Part shown: positions 11,492-23,907 of the stretch, piece after piece
Layout: the number at the start of each line of letters is the position of its first letter
How positions within the stretch are numbered: position 1 is the first letter of the stretch
Source: Microdochium bolleyi
Taxonomy: Eukaryota; Ascomycota; Sordariomycetes; Xylariales; Microdochiaceae
NCBI GenBank assembly: GCA_001566295.1
Contig: KQ964248.1
Span: 2,542,001 to 2,606,000 of the forward strand
Direction of reading: 5' to 3'
Length of the DNA: 64,000 nucleotides
Position numbers and translations under genes: made by a program
Notes under the pieces: generated by a model
The model's input: only the letters and a program-made list of their open reading frames with translations
Told to the model about the DNA's origin: nothing
Databases searched by the model: none

Positions 11492-12915
11492 GCGGCCTGG
11501 GTCGGTATTCCAGTCTGTCAACATGTGGCAGATGAGCCGGGCCAAGGCGAGGAGGCAACAGCGTAGAGTAGCTACTGGTTCATGTAAATAATATTGTTCG
11601 TAGATGGAAATACACTGCATGGCCGTGGCTAGCTTTTTGGGTGTAGAATCGGGTCTGCAACTCACGCATGCTTGACGCTGACCATACCGGTGGTGATGGT
11701 ATCGTATGGTGAAGCAGCTTTTGACGACGGGAAGGATTCGGATCCCAGAAGAGTGCAGACGCAGGAGTTGGCTGCGGACATGCAGCCACCGCCTAGCTTG
11801 TGGCATTTGGGGCCTGCGCGCCCTTGCATGCCCCTGCATTGATGTTGCACAGAAGAGTGCAAGAAGAGAATGGAGCGAATGATGTGATGCTGCGAGATTC
11901 GGTGATGCTGGCGGTGGTGGTGTTGTTTCAAGCAGAGGTGCACTTGACGGGGCTCTGTGGGCCTTGGGAGGCTCTGTGCAACCTTTGGGTTGTGCTTACC
12001 TGCCTGCCGGGACAAACCAACCATGGCGGTACCTGCGTCTTTGTGCGACACGGCAGGCAGTACTGCTTCTCCGAATCCGAAACAGCGACACCTGTACATC
12101 TCACAGCCAGACAATGCCTCGTGGAAACACCTCCTACGTCCCGACGAGCCGCCCTGCGATACGCAGCATCCTCACGCCAGCCACTTGTAACACTGGATAC
12201 AAAGTAGGCTACCCGCTACAGCGCCCCCAAGTCGTACGCTAACTGGTCGCGATGTCCCCAACAGACAGTCGAGCTTGAGGCACAGCTGACAGCCACACGA
12301 GCAGCCTTCCACAGCGGGCTAACATGGACGCAACAATCACATGCGTGCTCGCCAACCGACCCAAGGACCAAGCCAACAGCCTGCCACAGAATGCCGGGGT
12401 CAAGGGTGCCCTGTCTTGACAGACAGACCGGCCAGCTTCCAACACTTTCAGGTGGAGCGTTTGGTAGCTCTGCTGGAGTGGGTTCGATGTCACCACGCTG
12501 TGCTTTCCGAATCCGTCAGGCTCGTGCCCGCTGAACCATTCAGCTCGCGCCTATTGGAGACGTCAGGCAGTCCCTGAGCCGGATAGGTGGCAGTCGGCCG
12601 GATGACAACAGCTCTGCCACCCCCTGACGCTACCACCGGAACTCAAGGATCCCACCTCCCGGGCCTGCCTCACTACAATAGGGTACGCCTACACAACGCC
12701 AGGCACCTTTTGCAGCACGTGGGGTCGCCCGTCGCCGTGTGCTTCACCTGCAACTTTTTCACACACGAGAAAGTCACGGCTCGACATTCAGGCAAACCTT
12801 TCCCGCGCTGGGGCACGCGGATAAGATACTTCACGAGCCCAGACACGACCAGAAAAGCTTGCGTTGTCGTCGCAACACCGCGCATTGAGCTCAAACATAG
12901 ATAGCCTCACCTATC
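11492..12915. other. Intergenic, no gene supported
   Basis: About 1.4 kb between the AA13 gene and the P450. Short open frames at 11800-12207 and 12587-12904 have no motif. Nothing else is seen. Confidence 0.5.
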
Positions 12916-14648
12916 ATGGAAGACCTCACCATCCGGAAGGTTCTGGCTGCCGGGAGCGCAGCGTGGCTGGCTTACCATATCCTCAAGGCCTTGTACAACA
13001 TATCACCGCTCCATCCTCTGAGCAGCATCCCAGGCCCTAAGCTTGCCGGCGCCACATACCTTCCCGAGTTCTACTACGATGTACTTCTGGGAGGACGGTA
13101 TACGCGGGCCATCAAGGAGATGCACGACAAGTATGGCCCAATCGTCCGCATCAGCCCCAATGAGACACACTGTATCGATCTCAAGTTTGCGGATGAGATC
13201 TTCGCCCTTGGCGGCCGCAAGAGAGACAAGCCTCTCCATCAGACTCGAGCTAATGGGTGAGCACTGATCTCTCCATCACGTTTCTTTGGCAGAACAATCC
13301 ATGCTGAACCATCTCGCAGAGCCGACGCACAGAGCGTCTTCACAACATTTGACCATGACGTGCACCGTATTCGCCGGGTGCCGATTGCCAAGTTCTTCTC
13401 AAATGCTATGATCGAGAGGCTTGAGGGTGAGGTTGCGGAGAATGTCGACAAGCTCACTGCCAAAATGCTCGCAGAAGCTGGGAAGGGCCCGCTTGATGCC
13501 GCGACGGCCTACAGTTGCTTCAGCTCCGACACAATCTCAAGTTACTGCTTCGGCGAACCATTTGGGCTGCTAGACCAGAAAGGCTGGACTCCCAACTTCC
13601 GAGAGGCCACCTTGGCAGTCCTCAAGCCCGTCTTCTGGTTCCGCTTCTTCCCATCCTTGTCCAGACTGGCTATGCTTGGCGAGCAGTGAGTACTGCCTGT
13701 ACAGAATCACGACTGGCACGGGCTGACACTTGTCACAGCTTTGTCGACTATCTACCGGCTGATGCCGCTCTTCTCATCGGCACCATAACACGCACCCTTC
13801 CAAGCTATGTCCACAAAGCTCGAAGTGACCTCAACGCCGGTATTCAGTACGACCGCCCGACCATAATCGCCGACCTTCTCCGTTCAGATCTTGAGGAAAG
13901 CGAGAAGACCACCAAGATGCTCGTAGATAACGCCATGGCCGTGGTGGGAGCCGGCACAGAAACGACCAGCTGGGCCCTCGCTGTGATCACGTACCACCTA
14001 CTCACAAAGCCAGACTTGATGAACAGGCTACACAAAGAGGTCAGCGGGCTTGTCAAGGACCCCAGCAAGCTCCCAGACTGGAAAGCGCTGGAGGAGCTCC
14101 CTTTCTTAACCGCTGTTATTCAAGAAGGTCTTCGCTTGTCTTATGGCGTGTCCGCTCGAACTGCCCGAGAGCCAAGCCAAGAGGACTTGGTATACCGTGG
14201 AGAGTTCAACAAGAAGCCTGTCGTCCACGTTCTGCCAAGAGGCTACGCAATAGGCATGTCCTGTGTACTCTCACACCACGATGAGACTGTCTTCCCCAAT
14301 TCATACGCATTCAGCCCGGATAGGTGGCTGCTCGAGGACGGCAAGCGCAACAGAGAGCTCGAGAAGGCCAATTTTGCTTTCGCAAAGGGCAGCCGGGCCT
14401 GTCTCGGCAAGAAGTAGGTGGCCAGAGCTCCGCAAATTCCGCTCATCTCCGTGACGATTTCCACTGACTTCTTTCCTTTCAGCCTGGCCTTGTGTGAGCT
14501 GAACCTGGTGCTCGCGGCGCTCACGCTGCGTGTATTCCCACGCATGAAGCTCTATGAGACTACGGAGCGCGATGTCCTGTACGACCATGACATGTTTATT
14601 CCGGTTGTTGCTGCGGGCTCGAAGGGTGTTCGTGTAACCATCGAGTAA
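12916..14648 (+). CDS. Cytochrome P450 monooxygenase
   Basis: Four exons (12916-13256, 13320-13685, 13739-14413, 14483-14648) give 515 residues. Residues 6-30 form an N-terminal membrane anchor, followed by the Pro-rich hinge PLSSIPGPKLAG, so it sits on the ER facing the cytosol. The I-helix motif is AGTETT, the K-helix ExxR is EGLR, the PERF-type motif is FSPDRW, and the heme loop FAKGSRACLGKN carries ligand Cys457. The last intron splits the heme-loop Asn codon; reading through gives an early stop right after CLGKK. Sequence character is close to fungal CYP58/trichodiene-oxygenase-like P450s, but the substrate cannot be told. No terpene cyclase, PKS or NRPS gene is adjacent, so membership in a metabolite cluster is not supported here. 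The frame and all key residues are intact. Confidence 0.93.
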
Positions 14649-17600
14649 AAATAAGGGTCCTTGGAATTCATTGGCGATGAATTGGAAGGCGCAAACGCTC
14701 GTTCGCTATGCACTGCAGATGGCTTGACGGAAGCTGCGGAAGTTGGGCAATGGTCCCAGATTGTGATCGTCGACCATGTAACAATATGCTTTTGCGCTCT
14801 GGGCTTTGGAACAGCACAGCCTTGCGCTAGGCAGACAGGCTGTCGTTGATCGAGGCCTTCAGTTTGTGAAGCTCAGGCTAAGATTCCTCTGTGCTCTCTT
14901 TGGCTTACGCTCACGTCTGCGTATGTGCTTTGCCATTGTCATATCTCACACTATCTTTCGGTATCTGTACCTCGCCGACTTCTCTGTGCAACTCCAAACA
15001 GTGGCCCCTGCTCTTATCTCATATTCATCCCGCCAGGTTGGGACGCTGGTCACACGATCTAGGGGCCTGGTCGTGGTTGCACCCGACCGCAGGAAAGGCC
15101 ACTCATGTCAAAGTTTCAGGGCTTGAAACTCTATTCAGCCCGTTTCCAGCACGCCGGGTGCTAGCGAAGAGGCATGGCGCCGCCCCCTGGACGGCCCGCA
15201 GCTCAATACTTTCTTACACTGCCGGCATGGCCGGCACGTCGTGAGGTTAATTCGTCGATGGAAGGTTCAACCTCCCTGTCTTCCCTTGACAATGGCGCCA
15301 CGCCAGACGATGTGGAGTGTTACCGACGCCCTCCGAGAAAAAGTCCATAAAGTTCACGAGACCCGGCATATCCAGCAGAATTCGTGGTCTTTCCAGTCGT
15401 ACCCCGCCGGAAAAGTATACAACTCCTCACAGGTGGTTTTCTGTCGGGTCATGCTCCACTTGTCGTCCAGTTGCGACTGCGTGTGAGGCGCTCACTATGA
15501 CACATTTTGTTCCGGACCAAACAAGCTGGTGGCACTCCGTGGTAGGTGAACAATCTTTCGACAGCCATGAATGAGTGACAGAGATAGATATGCCGATGGA
15601 TCGCCGCGGATAAATCGGGAGACGTGTGCCCGTCTTGGCTTGCGCAACGGCATGAATACAATGGTGCACAACGCGCGCAGCTAGTTGAAAGCTTGGGCAT
15701 GCGCTAAAGCAAGCGCTGTCTCAGGTGCTCGGAGCATTTTCCGGGCGGTGCTTTGCCGGAGCTTCGCCGAGATGTACGTCGTGCTCCAGACTCCGAGATT
15801 AGGCCTCCGCGGGGGACACGGGCGAGACCACATTTTTCCCAAGTCGGCGGCCAACGAACGCTGCAGCGAGAGCTGACCGGTCGCGAGAAGCTGATCTGTT
15901 AGCGCCGCGCGATCTGGTTGATCCTCGTCTCGTCCACTTCGTCTTCGCCACGAAGACGTCTGTGCTCTGCGCGATGGCTCCGCCCGACCTCCTTTGTTAT
16001 AGTGTCCTCGACATCGTACACCGCTGGCCAGTGACCAGGCTCGCGTGTCGGGGCCGTCCTATAGCTGGTCTATAAATTTCACGTTAGGTAAAACGAATGG
16101 GCGGGGAGACGATTTAGAGGACCCCGAGCGCTTAAACTAGCTGACGTAGCGTGATCTAGCTCAGCTGCTAGAGGGCTAGCTGCGTCGGGGGGATTCTCCA
16201 AGTGCGCTGGCAGGCTCGCCCGGCTCCGCGAAGCTTGCGCGGCCAGGCAGTGTTCCAGAGCGTCTTAGTGTCACGGGAGGTGAAGTATAGTGGCGATGTG
16301 GACGATCTCTTGGAGTCTCGACAAAGGCAGGACAGGTTTTCTGAGCTTGCGTAGACCCTTGGCGAAAGAAGAAGAAGGTTTGAGATGCTGGCGCCGTTTC
16401 GGACCGTGTGGGCTTGTGCGGAGCATGCAGCGGTCGTTCCGACGGAACATGATGACTACCTCGTGCTAGATAGAGGGTTTCAGCGATCAAATTGGTCCTC
16501 GATCCAGCGATGTAACTACATCTTGCGGGTCCTTCAGATTCCAGGAACGAGACGGACATTCAGTACGGTATTTTGTTGCATCAGCGTATACCTTCGTCAG
16601 AGAATGCTTTTGCCGGCCCTGAACTTTACACCGGCCGATGCTCCTGACAGCCACGTGCAGCCAGGGGTCAGATATGTCAACGGGAAACTCTAAGAATGAT
16701 TAGTGATTGCAGCGGCACCGGCAGCCACGGTACGATCCCACGGCCGGGTTTGCTTGCACCATTTATTGTAGCAAGATGAATTGCTGTCGAATGAGTGCCA
16801 TGCCCGAGATCCGCGACTTGTGAGCAACTGGAGCTTGTGGCTGCAAGGAGCGAACCTTCCGGTAAAGGAGACGAAAAAGAAAATCCCACCGGTAGCACAA
16901 TGCACAGGGCGTCGCGCGGCACGTCCCGGTCGCATGTGAGCCCAGTAGTGTGCTCGTGTCCTCCAGAAAGTTCACACCGAGACCAGGGTTTTCTTTCCGG
17001 GTGAGAAGGCCGCGGAATAATCGACTCTCACGCTGAAGCAAAGGAGGTGAGAAGAATTATTGTACTGGAGGCCTTCGCTCGCGGGAAGATTTGACAAGTA
17101 AGTATGCACATTGGTTTGTCCCTGAGAAAGAGCAACACAACACGATCCCTTGGTCTCAAGCCCGGGAGGCAAGCCGACATGCGGGAGGACATAGGAGTCA
17201 AGACCCTGCAGGGTCACTACCCGTTCTCCGCAGATTTGACTGGTCAGTCTGCAGATACGTGTACCGTGTAGAATGCTACCGCCGCGCCCCATAGCGCCCG
17301 TAGGGTGAGCCGTTTTGGGGACCTGTAAGCGACGCAGATCTTACGACACAAAGGGCCTGTCCAGACACGCAAAGCTCTCATCACAAGAAGGTCATCTTTG
17401 GGGATATGCGTCGGTTGGTCGGGGACGCCCCTGCATATGCCAGGACAGTTCCTTGCATTTTTTAGATGAATCCCCCAGCCTGCTCCGCTCTGGCAAGAGG
17501 ATGCTTCGTGGAGACGATGGCAGGCGAGGCAGGATTGGGGTTGCAGCAGCAGCTCAGGATGTTGGCAAGGTCAGGGGGGGCCTGGTTGGCTCCGCAGGAT

Positions 17601-18940
17601 TGCGCCATATGACCAGGCATGTGCTTGCCATGATCCGAAGTACTGTGCAAGTACGGAGAGGCAAAGCACAGGTCTCGGATGTCAGGTGAGATGCTGAGTC
17701 TTCAATGTCAGGATCGGACAAGTCTGGCGACAACTCTTCCAGTAATGCAGATATCAAGGGATCCGGTGATACTGCTCTATCAAACTCAAATATTCGAACA
17801 GTTATTCGACGCTATAAATTGAGCTCAGGCGGGCACATACTCCGTCAGGGTTGCTCTGCTAAGGTGCGCTGCCGTGACGCTAAAGCGTCTAGTTTGGCGA
17901 TCCAGAACCGTTCAGCCGGCCGAGATGTCCTCGAGCCTGGCAAGAGACGATCAGACCAGCTCACACGCACGGAGTAGTCGGGGTCCACTGTCCATCGACC
18001 GCACGTTACAGGACGACAGCGCTGGACGTTTAGCGTCGATGCTAGGGCCCCAACCAAGACGCAAAAGTCGCCTGCTTCGACGCTTGAGGGCGCGCGAGGG
18101 GCGGCTACCTATGAATCGAATATTAGTAGGTAGGCGATTGCAAGCATTGCCTGACTGCAAACTCGTCCCCTGGTCCCGGTTCTGGCAGAACAGACATCAC
18201 TGAGCTTCGAACGTACATGGACTATTGCAAGCAGACCGGGAGTCTGCAGACATGCACATGGCACAAGGTACGGTAGAAGTGGAAGTTCTGGTCGTCTAAC
18301 AGACTCCAGTGCAACAACATGGGATTATCTACCAGCAGGCTACGCAAAAACTGCCTCTGGGCTCCAGGATCCTGTGGCTCGTCGAACACGCGGGCGGCTG
18401 GAAACAAGCGAGGAAAGCATGGTTCAGGTGGTGTGTGTGGTCCAACATTTCTTCACCAGCCAGGTTGCCAACCCGAGTCCGCCGAGAGTCCGACAGGGGC
18501 TGCACGGCCCCTTGACGACAATGACGGCGCAGCGGGTCGCCAAGTGCACCGCGGCTGCACAGCGTGTTTCCAGACTCGGTAGGTCCCCGCTTCTGTGAAG
18601 AATGACAGGCATACCCCTACATGCTCGCTTCGTCTTGATGGCGGGCTGGCGACTGCTAGAGCTCGTCCTGAGCCGGCCGGGCGGTTCCGTGAAGGCCGGG
18701 CGTGACAATCCGGACAGGCCATAGCATCCATGCTAGACCCCCTGCGTGACTCCTCTTTGTCACTCCTCGAAAGAGGATACAGGAACAGCCGCATCCCCAG
18801 ATCTGAGTGACATGGACATCATCTGTTACAACCCCGGACTGCGAGACGGTCATCTACTTCACGGTCGACACTCGACCACAGCGGTGGCGAGGCTCTCTGT
18901 ACGACCGAGGAGCACTCAAGGTTGATGATCACGACTCAGG
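14649..18940. other. Longest gene-poor stretch, nothing supported
   Basis: About 4.3 kb. I looked for split genes on both strands and found only short open frames without motifs (for example 14806-15126, 16176-16559 minus, 17874-18203). A sequence at about 16150-16185 looks faintly like a tRNA D-arm but lacks a T-arm. A decayed mobile element is possible but I cannot show one. Confidence 0.45.
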
Positions 18941-20368
18941 ATGCCGACTTGGAACCCAGACGTCAACCCGGACAATCGGATCATATGGCCGCCGCACGGT
19001 CTTCCATTGGCAGTCATCGTCAATGTCGCAATCTTTGTGGTCTTGTCGACGGCAGCAATTGGACTGCGTGTGTTTGTCCGGGCAAAAGACAAGGTCTTCG
19101 GCTGGGATGATGGAGTCATGGTTGCTGGCGGCGTAAGTTGTGCTCTTATGCCTCAAGCTTTTTGCAAGAACGGAGCTGACTTCTAGGCCTTGTAGATTGG
19201 CTTTATTTGCGCCTCAATCTTGGCCATATGGGCTGAACTCGTCGGCATCGGCACATTCGACATCCACCTCAACCAGTGGCAATGGGAGCAGGCCAAAAAA
19301 ATCGACGTGGCCTGGCTGCTTGTGTACTGTATACCCATGACGGTCGTCAAGGCTTCGATCTGCCTGACTCTCCGCAGAGTGGTTGGAACGAAGAGGAACC
19401 TGCGACGAGCCATCACAGCCCTGCTCGGCGTTCTTGTCGTGTCGTTCTGCGCTGCAGTGCTCGGCACCATTTTACAATGCCGGCCATTCGAAGCGCATTG
19501 GCGTCTGGAACTGGTCGAGTCAGGAGAGGGCAAGTGCGCGGCAGAGTCTGTGTTTGTTGCCTTGGGTTTCATTGCGAGCTTTGCCACTATCGGCGTCGAT
19601 GCTGCGCTCGTCGTGATCCCTGCCATGGTCTTGTGGAAGACCAACATGAACCGTAGTGCGAAACTCCAGGTTTTCGGCATGCTGTCGGTGGGCTCAACGT
19701 AAGTTCATTGTCGTTCCCTCGTCTCACCTGAGCGAGCAAGGCCGGTGCTTGTGAACTGTCCGCTAACTCCCGGTGTCAAGAGCTTCCATCATCACCATAA
19801 TTCGTATTCCATATGTCCGGCGATACAACCAGCCGAACGACTCGCACTGTAAGTTGTAAAAGGGTACCTCTCGGGTGCTAAGGGAGATCAGGTCAGAAAG
19901 CTAATGTGCAGGTCGCTTTCCCCAGATTACATGGCGATTGTTGTCCTGTGCTCTCACATCGAAATAGGGGTCGGCATTCTAGCCTCGTCTTTCCCATCGA
20001 TGCGTCGATTGTTTCTCGCCATTAAGAACGAGGGCTCGTATGCATCGGGCGCTGGCGAATTGTCGGCAAAGAGCGGCCCGGAAGGACTGATCACCTTTGG
20101 CGGCACACATGGACCAAGAAGCAAGAATCGGAAAGGAGTGTCAGCTTCGCACGAGCGCTTCCGCAACCCGACAGACCTGGGGATCAGTCTCACGACAGTA
20201 CAAGGGCGACAGAATAGCAGCTGGACACGATTGCAGGATGGCGACTCGGACAAGGAGACGATCCTGCCAAAGGACAACGCCATCCGAGCTGAATACACAT
20301 TTTCTGTCCAGGTCGACGCAGCGACAGACGCCGACTCGGACCATTCGCGGCCGGGCCGAGCGAGATAG
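18941..20368 (+). CDS. Fungal rhodopsin-domain (SAT4-type) integral membrane protein
   Basis: Four exons (18941-19132, 19196-19698, 19781-19848, 19926-20368) encode 401 residues. About seven hydrophobic helices lie between residues 15 and 280, with the family's features: RVFVRAKDKVFGWDD after helix 1, a Trp-rich second loop, CLTLRRVVGTKRN after helix 4 and RIPYVRRY before the last helix. The C-terminal 110 residues are polar. Members of this fungal-specific family (PF20684 type) are plasma-membrane proteins of mostly unknown function; some are reported to act near effector or signalling processes. I placed the last acceptor at 19924-19925 because it alone keeps frame: it gives NDSHYYMAIVVLCSHIEIG, while the AG at 19910-19911 shifts frame. 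A retinal lysine is not evident, so this is not a light-driven opsin. Confidence 0.88.
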
Positions 20369-21169
20369 AAGATTGGAGAAGCGATCATGAAGAAATGGAA
20401 GAACTCAAACATCATTGGTTCAGGGTGTTCAGATGCGTTCCAAGTCACTGTGAATGACAGCGGGTGCTGGCAGATTGAGTGCCACGATGATGAAGAGACC
20501 CTTCAAGGCAAGTCCCGTGAGATTTCGTACGAGTGATTTGTGTTAGTCGACGATTATCGACCGTGGGATCATGGCATCTTGCCATTCGTCGTTGAGGGCA
20601 CCAGTCGGCACGTGCCAGCATGGCTCACTTTACCATGCTTGTGGCGTTTGGCAAAGGCACTCAAGAGCGACGGGAAAACTCTCAGAATACAAGCTTGTAG
20701 AAGTTCCCGAGCCGTGAAGGACTTCCGAGGCGTCAGAGAGAGGCGGCTTGTCCAGGAAGCTCGTGATTCGCAGAATAGGTGATGGTATGGGGAAGCACTG
20801 AGCCCTGGCCTCTGTGCCTTCCGAGGCTGTGCGCCACAGCAAACCTCACAGCGGAGCTTCAGCCACAGCCAGTGGGGTCCGGGTTGAAGCTCCACCCAAG
20901 CTCCTCCGATGCCACATAAATTTCAATCGCCGAGTTCGACACGCTGACCAACTTCTCTCCTCTCACCAACCCGCGCGTTGAGGCCAGCTTGGCCACAAGA
21001 CACGACCACAGCTGCGACTGGACCTCTGCCCTGCATGCCCTGAGCTTCTTTCCTCCCCGCCTTGATCTCTCATTCTTGAGCAGTCTCTCGACGGCACGCG
21101 CGGTTGCACGAACCTGCCTCTCTACTGGATCGCTTGTCACGCTTGAGCAAGCCCGCAGCATCCGCCAAA
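20369..21169. other. Intergenic, no gene supported
   Basis: About 800 bp with the 3' flank of the rhodopsin-domain gene and a pyrimidine-rich leader before the derlin ATG (about 21030-21130, many CTTTCC and CTC runs). Nothing else is seen. Confidence 0.5.
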
Positions 21170-22369
21170 ATGTCTGACCTCGTCGCCTATTACATGGCCA
21201 CGCCGCCGATCGCCAGGTTCGTCGAGTCCCGCTTTCGCGCCATCATCCGCACGCGGAAAGCCTGCTAACCTCTCCATCTGCAGGACGGTCGCAACGGCAG
21301 TTTTCGCGAGCTCTGTTGGCATCTACACGGGCCTGCTTCCGAGCTACCACTTCTTCTTCCACAAGTCGTTGTTGTTCAAGCTTGTTCCAGAAGTCCACCG
21401 ATGTGTAACGTCGTTCCTCCTCACGGGGCCCCAGATGGCCGTCCTCTTCGATACATACTTCGTCTACCACTACCTCAGCCAGCTGGAGCGTGGATCCAAG
21501 TTCGCGAAGAAGGAAGACCTCATCTGGTACCTGATGTTTGTGGGGAGTGTCATCATTGTAGGTCAAGTCCCATCAGTGACTGTCTCGTGCTGTGAATCCC
21601 TCGCCGCTCTCGCATCTCGCTTCACTCTCCCCTTTGCACCCTACACCAAACAAACACCTCGGATTATCTGCCCGCATAGTGAAGATACTTCTACAGCTAT
21701 GTGGTTCCTGGAACCGAGGAAGATCACCCCTGCATCCCAACTGGTCCGTCATTCGCAAAATATATTAGGGCCAGCGTGGTATGTGGGCATGGTGGGATTT
21801 CTATTTGGATGACTCGGGTGATGTCTTCGGACAATTTGCCTGGGTGGTATTTAGAGCCCTACATACTTTTACTCCTATGCACATGTCTTCATGCAACGGC
21901 CCGGCAGTCTAGCACCTGCTAACGTGGCCAACAGTTCTTGAATTCGACTTTGACTGGCGCTGCCTATTACCTGCAGGCACTGCTCATTGGCATGTGCTAC
22001 ACGGCGTGTCAAGACATGCGCGGCGCGACTGCGCATTTCTACATCATCACGATCCCTGCTCAGATGATGCCGTATTGTCTCCTGCTCGTGCAGCTCTTGT
22101 TCCCCAACGGTGTCGAGAACTTGAAGGTCGGCCTGACTGGGCTTCTAGCTGCTCATCTCCATGACTTCTTGACCCGCATCTATCCCGAGTTCGGCAATGG
22201 TCCAAACCTCATCCCCACGCCCGGCTTCCTGTCGTACTTCATGCGTACCCCGAGAATTCAGAACACAGGGTACGGCACGGCTATCAGACCCAAGGACAAG
22301 GCAGCGGGCAGCGGTGGCCCTCTCCCAGACGCGTGGAGAAGCAAGGGTCCAGGTCGTCGGCTCGGCTAG
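21170..22369 (+). CDS. Derlin (Der1/Dfm1 family) ERAD membrane protein
   Basis: Three exons (21170-21216, 21284-21557, 21935-22369) give 251 residues. Derlins are rhomboid pseudoproteases of the ER that help pull misfolded proteins to the cytosol for proteasomal decay. The family pattern is clear: MATPPIAR near the start, the WR-like segment VHRCVTSFLLTGPQMAVLFDTYF, SQLE, a short helix SVIIV, then TIPAQMMPYCLLL, the GxxxG-like GLTGLLAAHLHDFLTRIYP and the tail with TPGF. The catalytic Ser-His pair of active rhomboids is absent, as expected. The first intron starts GTTCGT and splits the Arg codon of PIAR. The second intron is 377 bp, several times longer than others in the window; the joined ends fit the family alignment exactly. 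In the tail I see no clear SHP box, so assignment to Der1 or Dfm1 is open. Confidence 0.93.
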
Positions 22370-23005
22370 AGGCGCATATTTAAACTGGTAGAATACGAAT
22401 AGGAACATGAATAAGCCAGTAGTAACTTCCAAGCTCCATATTCGTGACCATGCACTGTAACGTCGACACAACATCACGATTTGGAGTGCCAAATATCACC
22501 AGCACTGCATAATATCAGGCACAACGGAGCTCGCGAGCTCAGAGTTCAAGTGACTACATGTCGCAGCGCAGTGTAGACAGGTACTGCTACTCGCCCACAC
22601 GCCAACGTTCATGTTGCGCTATGCATCGCAGAACAACTTTGCTCGCTAAATATGTCTTACTGAAACACAACACGGGAGTTCCGCCACAATGGGTGGCTTC
22701 TACTCATTCATCTCGGTGCAAAGCGGCCATCATCATTTTGGTGATAGGTTATATTGCTAACAATATGGTACTGAAGAAGGGTATTACTATCGCTCGCTGA
22801 TGACAGATCGTGCCTCGTAATGGTCATGTGAAAAGTGTTCGAAAAGCATCCCATAAAATTAAAATCCTCCTCTTTTTCTCCAGGTTGGTTCAGCTGCAAG
22901 ATGCGTATGCACAGTGTACAAGTTGGATGCCGATGGTATTAGTGATGCAATACATGGTGAGGCCAGTCGCTGATTGCGCTGCTTCAAGGCAGGGCTGGAA
23001 GGCAT
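22370..23005. other. Intergenic between convergent genes
   Basis: About 640 bp between the 3' ends of the derlin gene (plus) and the GPI-protein gene (minus). It is fairly AT-rich between 22640 and 22900. No coding signal. Confidence 0.5.
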
Positions 23006-23907
23006 TTAGAGAGCGATGGCGAAGACAGCGGCACCGGCGGCGAGGAGCTGGGCGCCGATGAAGGCCTGGGGCATGCTGGCGGCGTTGGCCGGGGGGACGG
23101 TGGGCTGGGCACCGGCGCCGGAGGTGGACGCAGAGGAAGCGGAGGCGCTGGCGGAGGCCGAGGCAGAGGCGGAGGCGCTCTCGGAGGGAGCCTGGGTGAC
23201 GGAGCCGGAGCCGGTGGCGGAGGCGGTCTCGGAGACAATCTCGCTGCCGGACTGGGAGATGGTGGTGGTGAGGGTCATGGAGCCCGTCGGGGTGACGGTG
23301 GGGAAGACGGACTGGGTGACGGAGGCGAGGAAGGACTCGTAGTTGGACGAGGCCGAGCCGATGGCACCGGCGGCGGAGGAGGAGATGCCGCCGACGACGC
23401 CCTCGTAAGAGGAGGAAGCGCCAGCGATGGCAGACTCGACGGAGGAGGAGATGGCACCGACGACGCCGGAGGCGGTCGAGGCAGCACCGCCCATGTAGGA
23501 GGTGGCCTGGCCGATGGCACCGGTCAGGGTGGCGTAGACCTGCTCCATCTCGGAGACGATGGAGGCCTGAACACCGGCGGCCTCGGAGGAGATAGAGGCG
23601 TAGGCCTGGCTGGCGGCGGGGCCGACAGCGGTGACCTGGCCCTGCTGCTCAGCGATCCAGCTCTGCAGGCTGGTGTACTGGTTCTGGAAGCCTGAGGCGG
23701 CGGCGGCGATCTCAGAGGCGAGCGAGTTGACAGGGTCCTCAGCCTGGGCCTGTGGGTTGGGGAAGTCGTGTTAGTCAGAGTGTTGTGGGAAGGGAGATGT
23801 ATGTTTCAGTTCATCCATCCCGATGCGGATAGACGATGCAGCCAGGTGGACAGGTCTAGGTGACTTACAGCGACGGCGGCAGCGAAAAGGGGAGTAGAGT
23901 ACTTCAT
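23006..23907 (-). CDS. Ser/Ala-rich GPI-anchored cell-surface protein
   Basis: Two exons (23907-23869, 23749-23006) encode 260 residues. Exon 1 holds only the first 13 residues of the signal peptide (MKYSTPLFAAAVA); the 119-bp intron then joins to AQAEDPVNS. Residues 20-70 carry a polar helix-prone part (FQNQYTSLQSWIAEQQGQV). After that come repeated Ser/Ala/Gly blocks with SSYEG and SSNYES units, then a Ser-Ala dipeptide run. The C-terminus, small residues followed by QAFIGAQLLAAGAAVFAIAL, is a typical GPI-attachment signal. It has no cysteine, so it is not CFEM or a hydrophobin. The likely role is a wall or membrane-surface structural protein. Codon use is strongly biased to C-ending codons, which suggests high expression. 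The TATA box upstream fits that. Confidence 0.87.

Noticed and set aside
16150..16200. tRNA-like D-arm (TAGCTCAG with a following AGAG)
   Set aside because: No matching acceptor stem, anticodon arm or T-arm with TTC around it.
19912..19925. Exon start after GTGCAG at 19911 in the rhodopsin-domain gene
   Set aside because: Out of frame with the upstream exon; the acceptor 14 bases further on joins in frame.
12916..20368. P450 plus neighbours as a secondary-metabolite cluster
   Set aside because: No backbone synthase, transporter or pathway regulator is present within the window.
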